Origin: Saccharopolyspora shandongensis
GTDB taxonomy: Bacteria > Actinomycetota > Actinomycetes > Mycobacteriales > Pseudonocardiaceae
Length of the DNA: 64,000 nt
Direction: 5' to 3'
Assembly (NCBI RefSeq): GCF_900106995.1
Contig: NZ_FNOK01000013.1
Coordinates: 1-64,000, forward strand
The first letter of the stretch is position 1. Each line of letters begins with the position of its first letter. The notes beneath the pieces are model-generated. The model searched no databases and was not told where the DNA came from. It saw only the letters and a program-made list of their open reading frames with translations. The position numbers were made by a program, and so were the translations under genes. Below, in pieces: positions 42,861-51,399 of this stretch.

Positions 42861-43877
42861 TCAGCCCGGATCCGGGTTCGCGTTGTGCGAAGCCGAAAAC
42901 CCGGACTGGCCGGGAGCGTCGCGGTGCCGGTGCGTGGTGGCGAACCGCCGGCGGTAGTGGGTCGGTGTCGTGCCCAGGTGGCGTGCGAAGGCGCGGCGGA
43001 GGGATTCGTCGGTGCCCAGTCCGCTGTGGCGTGCGGCCGAGGTGACGCTGTGCCCGTCGAGGAGGAGTTGCTGGGCGCGGTCGAGCCGGACGCGTTCGAC
43101 CCAGCGGGCCGGTGTGGTGCCGAGTTCGGCGCTGAACAGGCGGGTCAGGTGCCGGGTGCTGACGGCCGCCGCGACGGCCATGGCCGGCAGGCTGTGGTCG
43201 GCGGCCGGGTCGGCGACCACAGACGCGATCACCGAGCGCAGCACGTCGCTTCGCGCCGGCGGGGTGGCGAGGGCCGTGGAGAACTGCGACTGGCCGCCCG
43301 GGCGTTGCAGGAACACGACCATTTCCCGGGCGATGTCCCGGGCCACGCCCGCGCCGTGGTCGTCTTCCACGAGCGCGAGGGTCAGATCGATTCCCGCGCT
43401 GATGCCGGCCGAGGTGACGTAGCGGCCGTCGCGGATGTGGATGGCGTCCGGCTCGACGCGCACCCGGGGATAGCGGCGGGCTAGCGCTTCGGCGTGCCGC
43501 CAGTGCGTGGTCGCGCGGCGGCCGTCGAGCAGCCCCAGTTCGGCGAGGGCGAAGGCGCCGGTGCAGACCGACGCGACCCGTTTCGCCTGCGCGGCGAGCG
43601 TGCGCACGGCCGCCAGCAGGTCGTCTTCGGGCCGCTGCTCGGCGAGCCGATCGCCGCCGGCGACCACCACCGTGTCGACGGCACCAGCGTCCGCCGCCGC
43701 GACGGTGCCTGCCAGCCCCAGCCCGGCGGACGTGGCGACTTGCGCACCGCGCGGCGAGACCAGCACCAACTCGTACGGGTGGCCTAGCCGACCCGCCTGG
43801 TGCAGCACCTCCGAAGGGCCGCTGACATCGAGCATCGTCACACCGTCGAACACCACGACGGCCACCCGGTGCGTCAT
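42861..43877 (-). CDS. GlxA-family AraC-type regulator (DJ-1/PfpI + HTH)
   Basis: 338 residues. The N-terminal DJ-1/PfpI-like half (VAVVVFDGVTMLDVSGPSEVL) has CTGAF at the nucleophile-elbow position, then TTHWRHAE. The C-terminal AraC double helix-turn-helix runs from MAVAAAVSTRHLTRLFSAELG to SAARHSGLGTDESLRRAFARHLG. Divergent from the HD-domain gene with ~100 bp between them. The usual target is the neighbour it faces. Confidence 0.92.
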   Translation of the reverse strand: MTHRVAVVVFDGVTMLDVSGPSEVLHQAGRLGHPYELVLVSPRGAQVATSAGLGLAGTVAAADAGAVDTVVVAGGDRLAEQRPEDDLLAAVRTLAAQAKRVASVCTGAFALAELGLLDGRRATTHWRHAEALARRYPRVRVEPDAIHIRDGRYVTSAGISAGIDLTLALVEDDHGAGVARDIAREMVVFLQRPGGQSQFSTALATPPARSDVLRSVIASVVADPAADHSLPAMAVAAAVSTRHLTRLFSAELGTTPARWVERVRLDRAQQLLLDGHSVTSAARHSGLGTDESLRRAFARHLGTTPTHYRRRFATTHRHRDAPGQSGFSASHNANPDPG

Positions 43878-43975
43878 GTCCGGATCTGTGGTTCTTCTGG
43901 CCGGAAGGACATGGCACCAGGGTAGCCGCCGGGGCGAACCTGGAACCCGTCACAACCGAGCAGGAGGCAGTGGAG

Positions 43976-44614
43976 ATGAAGGAATCCATCGCAGGCGTGC
44001 AGATCCCGGACAGCGCCCTGGCGCGGGAGGCCACCGAGCTGGTGCGCGAGGCCGCGTCGCCGTTGCTGTTCGACCACTCCCGGCGGGTGTTCCTGTGGGG
44101 CTCGTTGCGCGGCCGGGAGCAGGGGCTGCGGTTCGATCCCGAGCTGCTGTACGTGGGCGCCATGTTCCACGACCTGGGGCTGACCGAGCGGTTCCGCCGC
44201 GCGGACCAGCGCTTCGAGATCGACGGCGCCGACGAGGCCCGCAGGTTCCTGCAGGCCCACGGCATCGGCGGCGAGCCCGCCGACCGGGTCTGGACCGCCA
44301 TCGCCCTGCACACCACGCCCGAGATCCCGCTGCACATGGCACCCGAGGTCGCCCTGGTCACCCGCGGTGTCGAGCTCGACGTCCTGGGCATCGGCTACCA
44401 CGCGGTCTCCGACGAGCAGCGCGACGCCGTGGTCGCGGCGCACCCGCGCCCGGACTTCAAGAACCGGATCCTCGCGGCGTTCACCGAAGGCATCGAGGAC
44501 CGGCCCGAGACGACGTTCGGCAACGTCAAGGCGGACGTGCTGGCCTACTACGTCCCGGGCTTCGTGCGCGGCGACTTCGTCGAGGTAATCAAGAACTCCG
44601 ACTGGCCGGAGTGA
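43976..44614 (+). CDS. HD-domain metal-dependent phosphohydrolase-like protein
   Basis: 212 residues. The HD motif is FHDLGL, preceded by the first His in FDHSRRVFLWG and followed by ALHTTPEIPLHMAPEVALV. GGAGG eight bases upstream fixes ATG 43976. Proteins of this group next to GlxA-type regulators resemble cyanamide hydratase-like enzymes. The substrate cannot be decided from the sequence. Probably controlled by the divergent GlxA-type regulator. Confidence 0.87.
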   Translation: MKESIAGVQIPDSALAREATELVREAASPLLFDHSRRVFLWGSLRGREQGLRFDPELLYVGAMFHDLGLTERFRRADQRFEIDGADEARRFLQAHGIGGEPADRVWTAIALHTTPEIPLHMAPEVALVTRGVELDVLGIGYHAVSDEQRDAVVAAHPRPDFKNRILAAFTEGIEDRPETTFGNVKADVLAYYVPGFVRGDFVEVIKNSDWPE

Positions 44615-44737
44615 TCCCCCAACGAAGGGCGGACAACACCGCCGATTCGACGCTGGAATGCTCGCCCGTGCTTGTCCAAGAGTCGTTTCAGAACGACTCC
44701 GCCCGACTCGTCCCGAAGACACCCGGCGCCTGACACC

Positions 44738-44765
44738 GGCGGCGATTTCGCGCGAAATCGCCGCC
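44738..44765. repeat. sixth copy of the TTTCGCGCGAAA palindrome
   Basis: Identical over the full 28-bp palindrome to the copy at 636-663, and with a shared GACACC flank on the left. Upstream flanks of both copies also share CTCCGCCC and TCGTCCCGAAG. It lies between the convergent HD and TetR genes. Confidence 0.92.
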
Positions 44766-44882
44766 CGCGTCCCGGACGGCCACATCCCGAGCACGCCCTC
44801 GCACCGCTCCGAAACGCTCTCCAAGTCCGGTTCAGCGCATCGCCAGGGCAGCGCGAGCATCAGTCCAAAGTGGAGCTCGGCG

Positions 44883-45626
44883 TCACGCGCCGGGTTCGAG
44901 AGCGAAGCGGGCCGCTAGGCCGTGCACGACGCAGTCCAGCCCGATGGCGAACTCGTCGTCGCGGGCGCCGCGCAGGTTCTGACCTCGCTGCGCGGCGTAC
45001 AGCTCGCGCTGCCGCGGAAATTCCTGCACCGCTCGTTCGGCGGCGGGCCACAGGCGCTCGGCCCATTCCTGCTCGCCCTGCCCGCTGCGCGCGAGCATGG
45101 TCAGCCAGGCTGCCTCGCTGGTCGACACCCCGATGACGTAGGCGAAGACCGTCTTCAGCGCGCGGTCGGCCGCGTCCAGCGGGAAGCCCCCTTCCTCGAA
45201 CACGGCGAGGATGGCCTCGTTCAGCCGCATCATGTTCGGCCCGAGGTAGGCCACGCCCGCCTCGCCGAGCACGGAGACGATCCACGGGTGGCGCAGCAGC
45301 GTCGACCGGATGCTGTGCGCGCAGCCGGTGATGGCCGCCTGCCAGCCCGCGGCGTCGCCGGGGACCGGCGCCTCGATCTCGCCGTAGACCTCGTCCACGA
45401 CCAGTTCGATCAGCTCGTCCTTGTTGGCCACGTGCGTGTACATCGAGGTCGCCCCGGCGTTGAGCTGGGCGCCGAGCTTGCGCATGCTCAACGCCCCGAT
45501 GCCCTCGGTGTCCAGCAGGCGCAGCGCCGCAGCCACGATCTGCTCCCGGCTCAGCGCCGGCTGCTCCCGCCGCTGTCGCTGCGGGCGGGCCCACACCGAG
45601 GGGAACGACTGCTCGTCGGCTGGCAT
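44883..45626 (-). CDS. TetR-family regulator of the adjacent serine hydrolase
   Basis: 247 residues. The N-terminal HTH reads LSREQIVAAALRLLDTEGIGALSMRKLGAQLNAGATSMYTHVANKDEL; the C-terminal ligand domain is of TetR_C_11-like type (LRHPWIVSVLGEAGVAY). It is divergent from the serine hydrolase gene across a spacer with two inverted repeats. Likely repressor of that gene and itself. Confidence 0.9.
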   Translation of the reverse strand: MPADEQSFPSVWARPQRQRREQPALSREQIVAAALRLLDTEGIGALSMRKLGAQLNAGATSMYTHVANKDELIELVVDEVYGEIEAPVPGDAAGWQAAITGCAHSIRSTLLRHPWIVSVLGEAGVAYLGPNMMRLNEAILAVFEEGGFPLDAADRALKTVFAYVIGVSTSEAAWLTMLARSGQGEQEWAERLWPAAERAVQEFPRQRELYAAQRGQNLRGARDDEFAIGLDCVVHGLAARFALEPGA

Positions 45627-45650
45627 GCGGTCTCCTCGCTCGCGATCTGC

Positions 45651-45721
45651 CCGAACAGTGTACGTCCTTGCGAACGACGCACGGTCTCAGTACGGTGTGC
45701 GGACATCCGCACACTGTTCGG
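45651..45721. promoter_or_regulatory. TetR operator region
   Basis: A 20-bp perfect palindrome GTGTGCGGAC/ATCCGCACAC spans 45695-45714. In addition, CCGAACAGTGT (45651-45661) and its exact reverse complement ACACTGTTCGG (45711-45721) form a second, widely spaced inverted repeat. Both lie between the divergent TetR and serine hydrolase genes. Confidence 0.7.
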
Positions 45722-45743
45722 TTCGCAGGTCAGAGGGGATCCA

Positions 45744-47111
45744 ATGCCAGTAACGCACTTCGACGCCGACCGGTGGCAGGCCAGGCTCGACGAGCTGCGC
45801 GCCGCCCACCACGTCCCGGCAGCCACGCTCGCCGTGCTGGCCGACGGCCATGTCCACGAGCTGGCGAGCGGTGTTCTGCACCGGGGAACCGGGGTGTCCG
45901 CCACGCCCGATTCGGTGTTCCTGGCCGGATCGCTCGCCAAGGCCTACACCGCCACGCTGGTGATGCAGCTGGTCGACTCCGGCGGGCTGGACCTGGATGC
46001 GCCGGTGGTGGGCGTGCTGCCGGAGTTCGCGACCCCGGACCCGGAGGCCACCAGGACGATCACCGCCCGCCAGCTCCTGTCGCACACCGGCGGGGTGACC
46101 AACGACTTCTTCCACGACTCCGGCCGCGGCGACGACTGCCTGGCGAAGTACGTCGAGGCCGCCGGGGACGTAGCGCTGGACTGCCCGCCGGGCACGGCGT
46201 TCTCCTACGGGAGCCTCGGCTACGTCGTGCTGGGCCGCATCGTCGAGGTGCTCACCGGGCAGACCTGGGACCAGGCGCTTCGGGACCGACTGTTCGCCCC
46301 GCTAGGGCTGGAGCACTCGATGACGCTGCCGGAGGAAGCGCTGCGGTTCCGCACGGCCATGGGCCACGTGGGCCGGGAACCGGCGGCCGTCTGGGACATG
46401 ATGCCGCGCTCGGCGGGGCCGTACGGCCGGGTGATCGTCTCGGCCGGCGACGTCGCCCGCTTCGCCAAGATGCACCTGGACGGCGGCATCGCCGCGGACG
46501 GCACCCGGGTCCTGTCCGCCGATGCGGTCGCCGCGATGCAGCGCCGCGAGGTGGACAGCCCGGACAAGTGGAGCATGTCCGCGGACGGCTGGGGTCTCGG
46601 CTGGACCTTGCACGACTGGAACGGCGTCTTCGGCTTCGGCCACGACGGCAACGCGGGCGCGCAGCAGTCCTACCTGCGCGTCATCCCGCAGGCGGGCGTG
46701 GCGGTCGTGCTGCTCACCAACGGCGGCAACTTCGCCCGGCTCTACGCCGATCTGTTCCGGGAACTGCTGGCCGAACTGGCCGACGCGCGCATGCCGGCCC
46801 CGTTCGCCCCGCCCGCGAACCCGCCCGAGGTGGATCTGACACCGCTGCTAGGCAGCTACCGGCGCGCCGGAACCATCACGACCATCAGCCGGGACGACGC
46901 GGGCGGCGCCCGGATCCGCTACGAGTTCGTCGACGAGCTGGAAGGCATTGCCCCGCCGATGGAAGCGAGCCTGGTGCCGGTATCGCCGACGGTCTTCGCC
47001 GCACCGTTCAACCTCGGCGGCGAGGCGTACAGCCCGGTGGTATTCGCCACGCTGGCCAACGGCACCCCGTGCGTGTACGTCAGCATGCGCGCCGCCCCCA
47101 AGGCCGCCTGA
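45744..47111 (+). CDS. beta-lactamase-family serine hydrolase (class C-like/esterase)
   Basis: 455 residues. The SxxK nucleophile is GSLAKAY; the YxN motif reads FSYGSLGY (Tyr-Gly-Ser). The N-terminal 340 residues are the catalytic domain (TARQLLSHTGGV, YGRVIVSAGDVARF, GFGHDGNAG in the HTG-like position); the C-terminal ~110 residues are an accessory domain. No signal peptide. An esterase, amidase or D-peptidase is more likely than a true resistance beta-lactamase. Start ATG 45744 behind AGAGGGG. Confidence 0.88.
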   Translation: MPVTHFDADRWQARLDELRAAHHVPAATLAVLADGHVHELASGVLHRGTGVSATPDSVFLAGSLAKAYTATLVMQLVDSGGLDLDAPVVGVLPEFATPDPEATRTITARQLLSHTGGVTNDFFHDSGRGDDCLAKYVEAAGDVALDCPPGTAFSYGSLGYVVLGRIVEVLTGQTWDQALRDRLFAPLGLEHSMTLPEEALRFRTAMGHVGREPAAVWDMMPRSAGPYGRVIVSAGDVARFAKMHLDGGIAADGTRVLSADAVAAMQRREVDSPDKWSMSADGWGLGWTLHDWNGVFGFGHDGNAGAQQSYLRVIPQAGVAVVLLTNGGNFARLYADLFRELLAELADARMPAPFAPPANPPEVDLTPLLGSYRRAGTITTISRDDAGGARIRYEFVDELEGIAPPMEASLVPVSPTVFAAPFNLGGEAYSPVVFATLANGTPCVYVSMRAAPKAA

Positions 47112-47213
47112 TCGCGGGTTCGCCCGCGATCAGCAAGGTCGCTCCGGCGAGGGCGGTCGGGTGCCGAGCAGATTGATGCCGGGCTTGGCCAAGTAGTTCA
47201 TCACACCGTGGGG

Positions 47214-47759
47214 TCATTTCTCGGGGAGGGGCGGGGTGGAGGCGTGTCCATGGACACGCTCCAGCACGACAACGGGGATCTGCCTGCCCGCCGCTGCCTC
47301 GAACTCGGCGAACTTCGGGACGAGCGCTACCTCTTTCGCCCAGAGTCGCTCGCGCTCCGCGCCCCGCGCGAGCCGAGCTACGACCGGCACTATCTCCGTG
47401 CCCACTTCGACGGTGGCCCGCGGGTTCGCCACGAGATTGCGATACCAGACCGGATGCCGCGGACTGCCACCGTGGGTTCCGAAGACGGCCCAGCTATCGC
47501 CGACCGGCTGGTAGAACAACGGGCTGATCCGCTCGCGCCCGGTCTTGGCCCCGATGTGGTGCACCAAGATCAGCGGCATGCCTCGCTCGTCGAACCCGGG
47601 AATCCGGGGCGGGACGGGGCGACCCGCAGCGAAATCCTCTTCGCTACTCCAAGACACGTACCCGGCGTTCGCCCGGAACTCGGCGATGATCCGGTCGTTC
47701 CAGCTGCCGACGGCAGGGGCCTTGGCCTCGGTCGCGGTGGTCGTGGTCGGGTCGGACAT
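47214..47759 (-). CDS. deazaflavin (F420)-dependent nitroreductase-family protein
   Basis: 181 residues. GMPLILVHHIGAKTGRERISPL, then VFGTHGGSPRHPVWYRNLVANPRATVEVG is the Ddn/DUF385 signature of F420-dependent quinone or nitro reductases. No signal peptide. AAGGGG precedes ATG 47759. Divergent from a TetR gene with two near-identical operators between them, so that TetR probably represses it. Confidence 0.93.
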   Translation of the reverse strand: MSDPTTTTATEAKAPAVGSWNDRIIAEFRANAGYVSWSSEEDFAAGRPVPPRIPGFDERGMPLILVHHIGAKTGRERISPLFYQPVGDSWAVFGTHGGSPRHPVWYRNLVANPRATVEVGTEIVPVVARLARGAERERLWAKEVALVPKFAEFEAAAGRQIPVVVLERVHGHASTPPLPEK

Positions 47760-47778
47760 GACATCCCCTTCACTATCC

Positions 47779-47824
47779 GGAGCACTTGCTCCCAAAAAGT
47801 AGCACAGAGCGGAGCATGTGCTCC
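47779..47824. promoter_or_regulatory. paired TetR operators GGAGCANNTGCTCC
   Basis: Two copies of the same 14-bp palindrome: GGAGCACTTGCTCC at 47779-47792 and GGAGCATGTGCTCC at 47811-47824. The first is preceded by ATCC and the second followed by GGAT. They lie between the divergent F420-enzyme and TetR genes, centred 32 bp apart (about three turns). Confidence 0.85.
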
Positions 47825-47848
47825 GGATAAGGAGGTACACTCGGCCGC

Positions 47849-48505
47849 ATGGCAGTGGCTGAACCGGAAAACACCGCCCGGCGCCGCGCGCCGCGCGTGG
47901 ACGCGATCCGCAACCGGGAAGCGATCGTCGAGGCCGCCGCCGAAGTGCTGGCCGAGCAGGGCACCGCGGTGGACGTGCGCGAGATCGCCCGCCGCAGCGG
48001 GGTGGGCATGGGCACCCTCTACCGGCACTTCCCGAAGAAGGAAGATCTCGTCCACACGGTCCTGCGCCAGGACTTCTCGAGGTGGGCGGAATCCGCGCAC
48101 CAGGCGGCGATCGACGCCGAGGACCCCTGGGCGGCACTGACCGACTTCTACCAGCAGGCCCTGACCGGCTACGCACGCCACCGCGCGATCATGGAGAACT
48201 TCGCGCTGACCTGGTCGGTCCCCGATCTGGAGGGCATCCAGCAGCTTCGCCTCGTCATCGAGGAACTGTGCGCCCGCGCGGGCGCCACGGGCCTGCTGCG
48301 CCCCGGCGTGACCACCGACGACCTGCTGCTCCTGCTGGTCTCACTGGGCCATGCCGTCCAGATCACCGACGAGTGCCGCCCACAGATGTGGAACAGGCTG
48401 CTGCGCATCTCCCTCGACGGCCTGCGCGCCGACCACCGCGAACCACTTCCCACCGACACCGCACCGGACGTTCCTACGACTCACGATGGTCTCTCTCCTA
48501 ATTGA
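47849..48505 (+). CDS. TetR-family transcriptional regulator
   Basis: 218 residues. HTH: IVEAAAEVLAEQGTAVDVREIARRSGVGMGTLYRHFPKKEDLV. The C-terminal domain includes ALTGYARHRAIMENFALTWS and resembles the SCO-type TetR_C group. It starts 24 bp after the second operator, with GGAGG upstream. Likely represses itself and the divergent F420-dependent enzyme gene. Confidence 0.92.
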   Translation: MAVAEPENTARRRAPRVDAIRNREAIVEAAAEVLAEQGTAVDVREIARRSGVGMGTLYRHFPKKEDLVHTVLRQDFSRWAESAHQAAIDAEDPWAALTDFYQQALTGYARHRAIMENFALTWSVPDLEGIQQLRLVIEELCARAGATGLLRPGVTTDDLLLLLVSLGHAVQITDECRPQMWNRLLRISLDGLRADHREPLPTDTAPDVPTTHDGLSPN

Positions 48506-48516
48506 GGACCGACCGC

Positions 48517-49308
48517 TTAGGTGAGATCGGCGAGTTCCGCGGCCACGGCGGTGAGCTTGCCGCTGATGCGGGCGACGGCGTCGGCGCCGAGCGGCAACCG
48601 CAGCGGCGGGTTCGTCCGGTCCACGACGGCGACGAGCCGGGTGGCGGCCCACGCCGGGTCGCCACCCGGCTCGCCGTCGTCGTACTCGGCGAGCGTCTCT
48701 TCCACCTGGCGGTAGTCGTCGATGGACCGGCCGGCCTGCGCCGAGCCGACCGACGCGAAGTCGGTCTGGAAGACCCCGGGTTCGGCGATCGTGACCGCGA
48801 TCCCGAACGGCGCGAGCTCCTCCCGCAACGCCTCGGCCAGTCCTTCGACCGCGAACTTGCTCGCCGCGTAGACGCCGAACCCCGCCCCGGACGCGAACCC
48901 ACCCATCGAACTCATCATCAGCACGTGCCCCGACCGCTGCGCGCGCATCACCGGCAGCACCTCGTTCGTCACCGACAACACCCCGAAAACATTGGTGTCG
49001 AACAGGGTTCTCGCCTCGTCCACGGAGGTTTCCTCGACGGCACCGAGGAGTCCGCTCGCGGCGTTGTTGACCAGCACGTCGATCCGGCCGAACCGCTCGA
49101 CCGCGGCCGCGACCGCCCGCCGCACGGTGTCCGGATCGGTGACGTCGAGGCGATACCTGAGCAGACGCTCCTCGTGCTCCGGCCCGACACCGGCGATGCG
49201 CTCGGGAACCCGGGCTGTGGCCACCACTGCGTCCCCGCGCGCCAGCACCGCGGCGACGAGCGCCGCCCCCAACCCGCGTGACGCGCCGGTAACCAGCCAA
49301 ATCCGCAT
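48517..49308 (-). CDS. short-chain dehydrogenase/reductase
   Basis: 263 residues. Motifs TGASRGLG, NNAA, a Ser in LMMSSMGG, and YAASK. The C-terminal portion (YAASKFAVEGLAEALREEL, EPGVFQTDF) matches the common oxidoreductase group YdaD/MimM-like. Converges on the TetR gene. Substrate unknown. ATG with AAGGGA upstream. Confidence 0.9.
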   Translation of the reverse strand: MRIWLVTGASRGLGAALVAAVLARGDAVVATARVPERIAGVGPEHEERLLRYRLDVTDPDTVRRAVAAAVERFGRIDVLVNNAASGLLGAVEETSVDEARTLFDTNVFGVLSVTNEVLPVMRAQRSGHVLMMSSMGGFASGAGFGVYAASKFAVEGLAEALREELAPFGIAVTIAEPGVFQTDFASVGSAQAGRSIDDYRQVEETLAEYDDGEPGGDPAWAATRLVAVVDRTNPPLRLPLGADAVARISGKLTAVAAELADLT

Positions 49309-49527
49309 GTCCCATCCCTTCTCGCCGGCCCGCCCATCGGGCTCCGGCATCACGGTAGGCCGTCGATGAGCCCGGGCGGGGTTCGAGGACCGCATTTCAC
49401 CACTCCTTCGCAATGAACTGTCCACAGTGGCCATTCTGCGACGATGATCGCCGCGCCACGGGTCGTCGCCGCTGGACAGGGCGCTCGGATGCCGTTGTCT
49501 TGGGTGGGGCCCAGAGCGGCGGGGCGG

Positions 49528-49698
49528 TCATTCCGCCCTACTCGTTCCTGCGAGGAGGGTTTCGGACAGGTTCCACAGCCGTTCGGCGTTGTCCGGGTCG
49601 AGGGCGTAGCGGGCCACGCCGTGCAGGGGTCGTGCGTCGCCTCTCCGATCGATGGTCTCGGCCTCGTTGCAGTCGACGAAGTAGCGGCCGCCGACACC
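49528..49698 (-). pseudogene. C-terminal remnant of another SDR-family oxidoreductase
   Basis: A 56-codon frame reading GVGGRYFVDCNEAETIDRRG ... HGVARYALDPDNAERLWNLSETLL then a stop. The GGRYFxDCNEA and ALDPxxAxRLWxxSxxLL pattern is the end of an SDR of the light-dependent protochlorophyllide-reductase-like group. An in-frame TAA lies just before it and no N-terminal domain is present. So only the tail remains. Confidence 0.75.
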
Positions 49699-49802
49699 TT
49701 AGAGCCGGGGCGAGGTGGCGAGCAGCGTCGCGGTGGCCGCTCCCCGATGTGAACCCAACGTCCGAAGTGGCGTGTCGCTTCGGACGACCGGCATCCCTCG
49801 GA

Positions 49803-50024
49803 TCATCTCCCGCGAGCGGCGCTTCGGCCGCTGCGCTTGGCGTACGACAGCGCGAACATGTACAGGCCGCTGAGCAGGAGCAGGGCGAGCGGGAGCAGCG
49901 GCACGTAGGACACCCAGACGACCGGCTCTTCCTGCGCCAGGGCGACGAAGGTGACGATCACGGTCACCGTGAAGGCGATGGCAAGCCAGCGGTGGCTCTG
50001 CCGAACCCACTTGTTCCAGTTCAT
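49803..50024 (-). CDS. small two-helix membrane protein
   Basis: 73 residues. WVRQSHRWLAIAFTVTVIVTFVAL is the first helix and LLPLALLLLSGLYMFALSYA the second, with a basic end. AGGAGG precedes the ATG. The QSHRWL start resembles PepSY-type membrane helices, but the protein is too short to be one. Unknown function. Confidence 0.75.
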   Translation of the reverse strand: MNWNKWVRQSHRWLAIAFTVTVIVTFVALAQEEPVVWVSYVPLLPLALLLLSGLYMFALSYAKRSGRSAARGR

Positions 50025-50432
50025 GCGGACCTCCTGCGAAATCGGGAAACCCCTGGACCAGCCAGGGAAAAACGTTCGTGGTGGTCGGCCGGGTCCGGCC
50101 CGGTGACGCCCATGCCGGTAACGCTAGGTGCGGGCGCGCGGGCGGCGCTTCTCGATTCCTGACCGGTCTCGCCGCCCGCCTCGCGCCGCACGTAGGCGTC
50201 CCCGCCACTCGTTGGGCCGCCGAGGTGGTCGCACTCGGATACCTGACGCAGCGACCGGCAGTGCAGGCCGGTGGCGAGGGGGCCAGCTGACTTCGGAGCA
50301 CTCTCGCACAATCGGCGCGCAGGCTCGGGCACGAGCCAAAGATCCTTCTAGGACACGACGTCGGCCGCATACGAGCCCGCACCGCGAGGAGCTCGGCCAG
50401 GCCTCGATGCGAGACGGCTGGGGGTCGGGGCG
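50025..50432. other. 408-bp spacer without a recognised gene
   Basis: Between the small membrane protein and the zinc-motif protein, both leftward. Frames here lack ribosome sites and families. Confidence 0.35.
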
Positions 50433-50903
50433 TCAGGCCGCCCGGACCTGCTGCGCGGCGCAGGCCCTGCGGCCGTCCAGCGCGACCGCCAGGCTCGCCC
50501 GGCAGGTCCGCAGGATCTGCCGCGTTGCCGCGGTGTCGGGGATGGTGCGGCAACGCGTGCAGACAACGGAAACCGCGCCGCTCACCTCGTCCACCGCCAC
50601 GGACGCCTCGGCTTCGCAACTCCGGCACCACCGGTGCCCGGTGACGGCGATGACGTGCGCCGGGGAGCTGATGCACTCGTGCGCCCACCGCCGGTGGACG
50701 TGGCAGCTGATGCGCTCGTGGGGCGAAAGCTCCTCCCGCTCCACCGCCGCGTCTTCGCGGACCAGCGTGTGCGCGAGGCGGTCGTCACGCAGGTCCTCGT
50801 AGCGTCCGCCGAACCGGAGCGCATCCGCGGGAGCGGGGCTCGGGTGCCCGCGGCGGCGTCGGGGCACGGAAGCGGTTCGTTCGGGGTGGGGCTGGTGGAC
50901 CAT
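50433..50903 (-). CDS. small zinc-ribbon-like hypothetical protein
   Basis: 156 residues. After a disordered ~30-residue start, a helix (LRDDRLAHTLVREDAAVEREEL) leads to WCRSCEAEASVAVDEVSGAVSVVCTRCR: two CxxC pairs that would bind one zinc. A helix (TAATRQILRTCRASLAVALDGRR) follows. GAGG upstream of the ATG. No family name known to me. A tandem pair of palindromes 74 bp upstream may be its operator. Confidence 0.65.
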   Translation of the reverse strand: MVHQPHPERTASVPRRRRGHPSPAPADALRFGGRYEDLRDDRLAHTLVREDAAVEREELSPHERISCHVHRRWAHECISSPAHVIAVTGHRWCRSCEAEASVAVDEVSGAVSVVCTRCRTIPDTAATRQILRTCRASLAVALDGRRACAAQQVRAA

Positions 50904-50976
50904 CGTTTCGCCTCGGATGTTCCGCTCGGCTGGACATGTCCAGTGTCTTTCGTCCCGGTTGCGGAAACATTCGTGG

Positions 50977-51000
50977 CACTACGTAGTTCACTACGTAGTT
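50977..51000. promoter_or_regulatory. tandem palindromes ACTACGTAGT x2
   Basis: The 12-mer CACTACGTAGTT occurs twice back-to-back (50977-50988, 50989-51000), each containing the perfect 10-bp palindrome ACTACGTAGT. It lies 74 bp before the zinc-motif gene. Its 12-bp period and symmetry suggest a cooperative operator. Confidence 0.65.
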
Positions 51001-51192
51001 GTCGAGGCGTAGGTACCGACCGGCCGCGGGCGCCCACCCGGCGCGCAGCTCCGCTGGATCTGTCCGCATGCGACGGTTCGGCTGCCGCGCAGGCGGGCCG
51101 ACCCCGTGGCAGCCGTCGCGAAAAAATCAGTTGCCCGGTTGGTGCGTCGCCCCCTAGCCTCCTCGGTACACAGGAAAGGAGGTGGTCCAACG

Positions 51193-51231
51193 TTGAATAC
51201 CAACTGGACTTGTGAGGTGGCTGTCCGCTAG
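51193..51231 (+). CDS. tiny ORF behind a very strong ribosome site
   Basis: 13 codons, TTG start, encoding MNTNWTCEVAVR. The ribosome site AAAGGAGGTGG (51175-51185) is near-perfect. GGTGGTCC (51181-51188) can pair with GGACCGCC (51231-51238), immediately after the stop, and so could mask the site. No larger gene follows on this strand before a terminator-like structure. It may be a leader peptide or a regulatory RNA element rather than a functional protein. Confidence 0.4.
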   Translation: MNTNWTCEVAVR

Positions 51232-51322
51232 GACCGCCCAGGCACTCCAGCCGACCCGACGTGCGATGCCCCCTGTGGAAGTCGACGCGGGCAAGCGGTC
51301 GGCGAATACCAGGCAGCTACCC

Positions 51323-51399
51323 GACCCCGAAGCCCCGAACTGTGTCCGGTTCGGCCTGAGCGAACATCGCCAGGAAGCGGCTTCGGGGTCGCTGCTTTT
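51323..51399 (+). terminator. long-range stem followed by a T-run
   Basis: GACCCCGAAGCC (51323-51334) pairs perfectly with GGCTTCGGGGTC (51379-51390), followed by GCTGCTTTT. It probably ends a short rightward transcript that contains the tiny ORF at 51193. Confidence 0.6.

Noticed and set aside
41425-44391. 988-codon leftward open frame
   Set aside because: It runs antisense across the lipase, HD and AraC genes with low-complexity composition. The genes on the two strands beneath it have complete domains.
45744-47111. AmpC-type resistance beta-lactamase
   Set aside because: It lacks a signal peptide and has YGS in place of YxN with an extra C-terminal domain; an esterase or peptidase is more likely.
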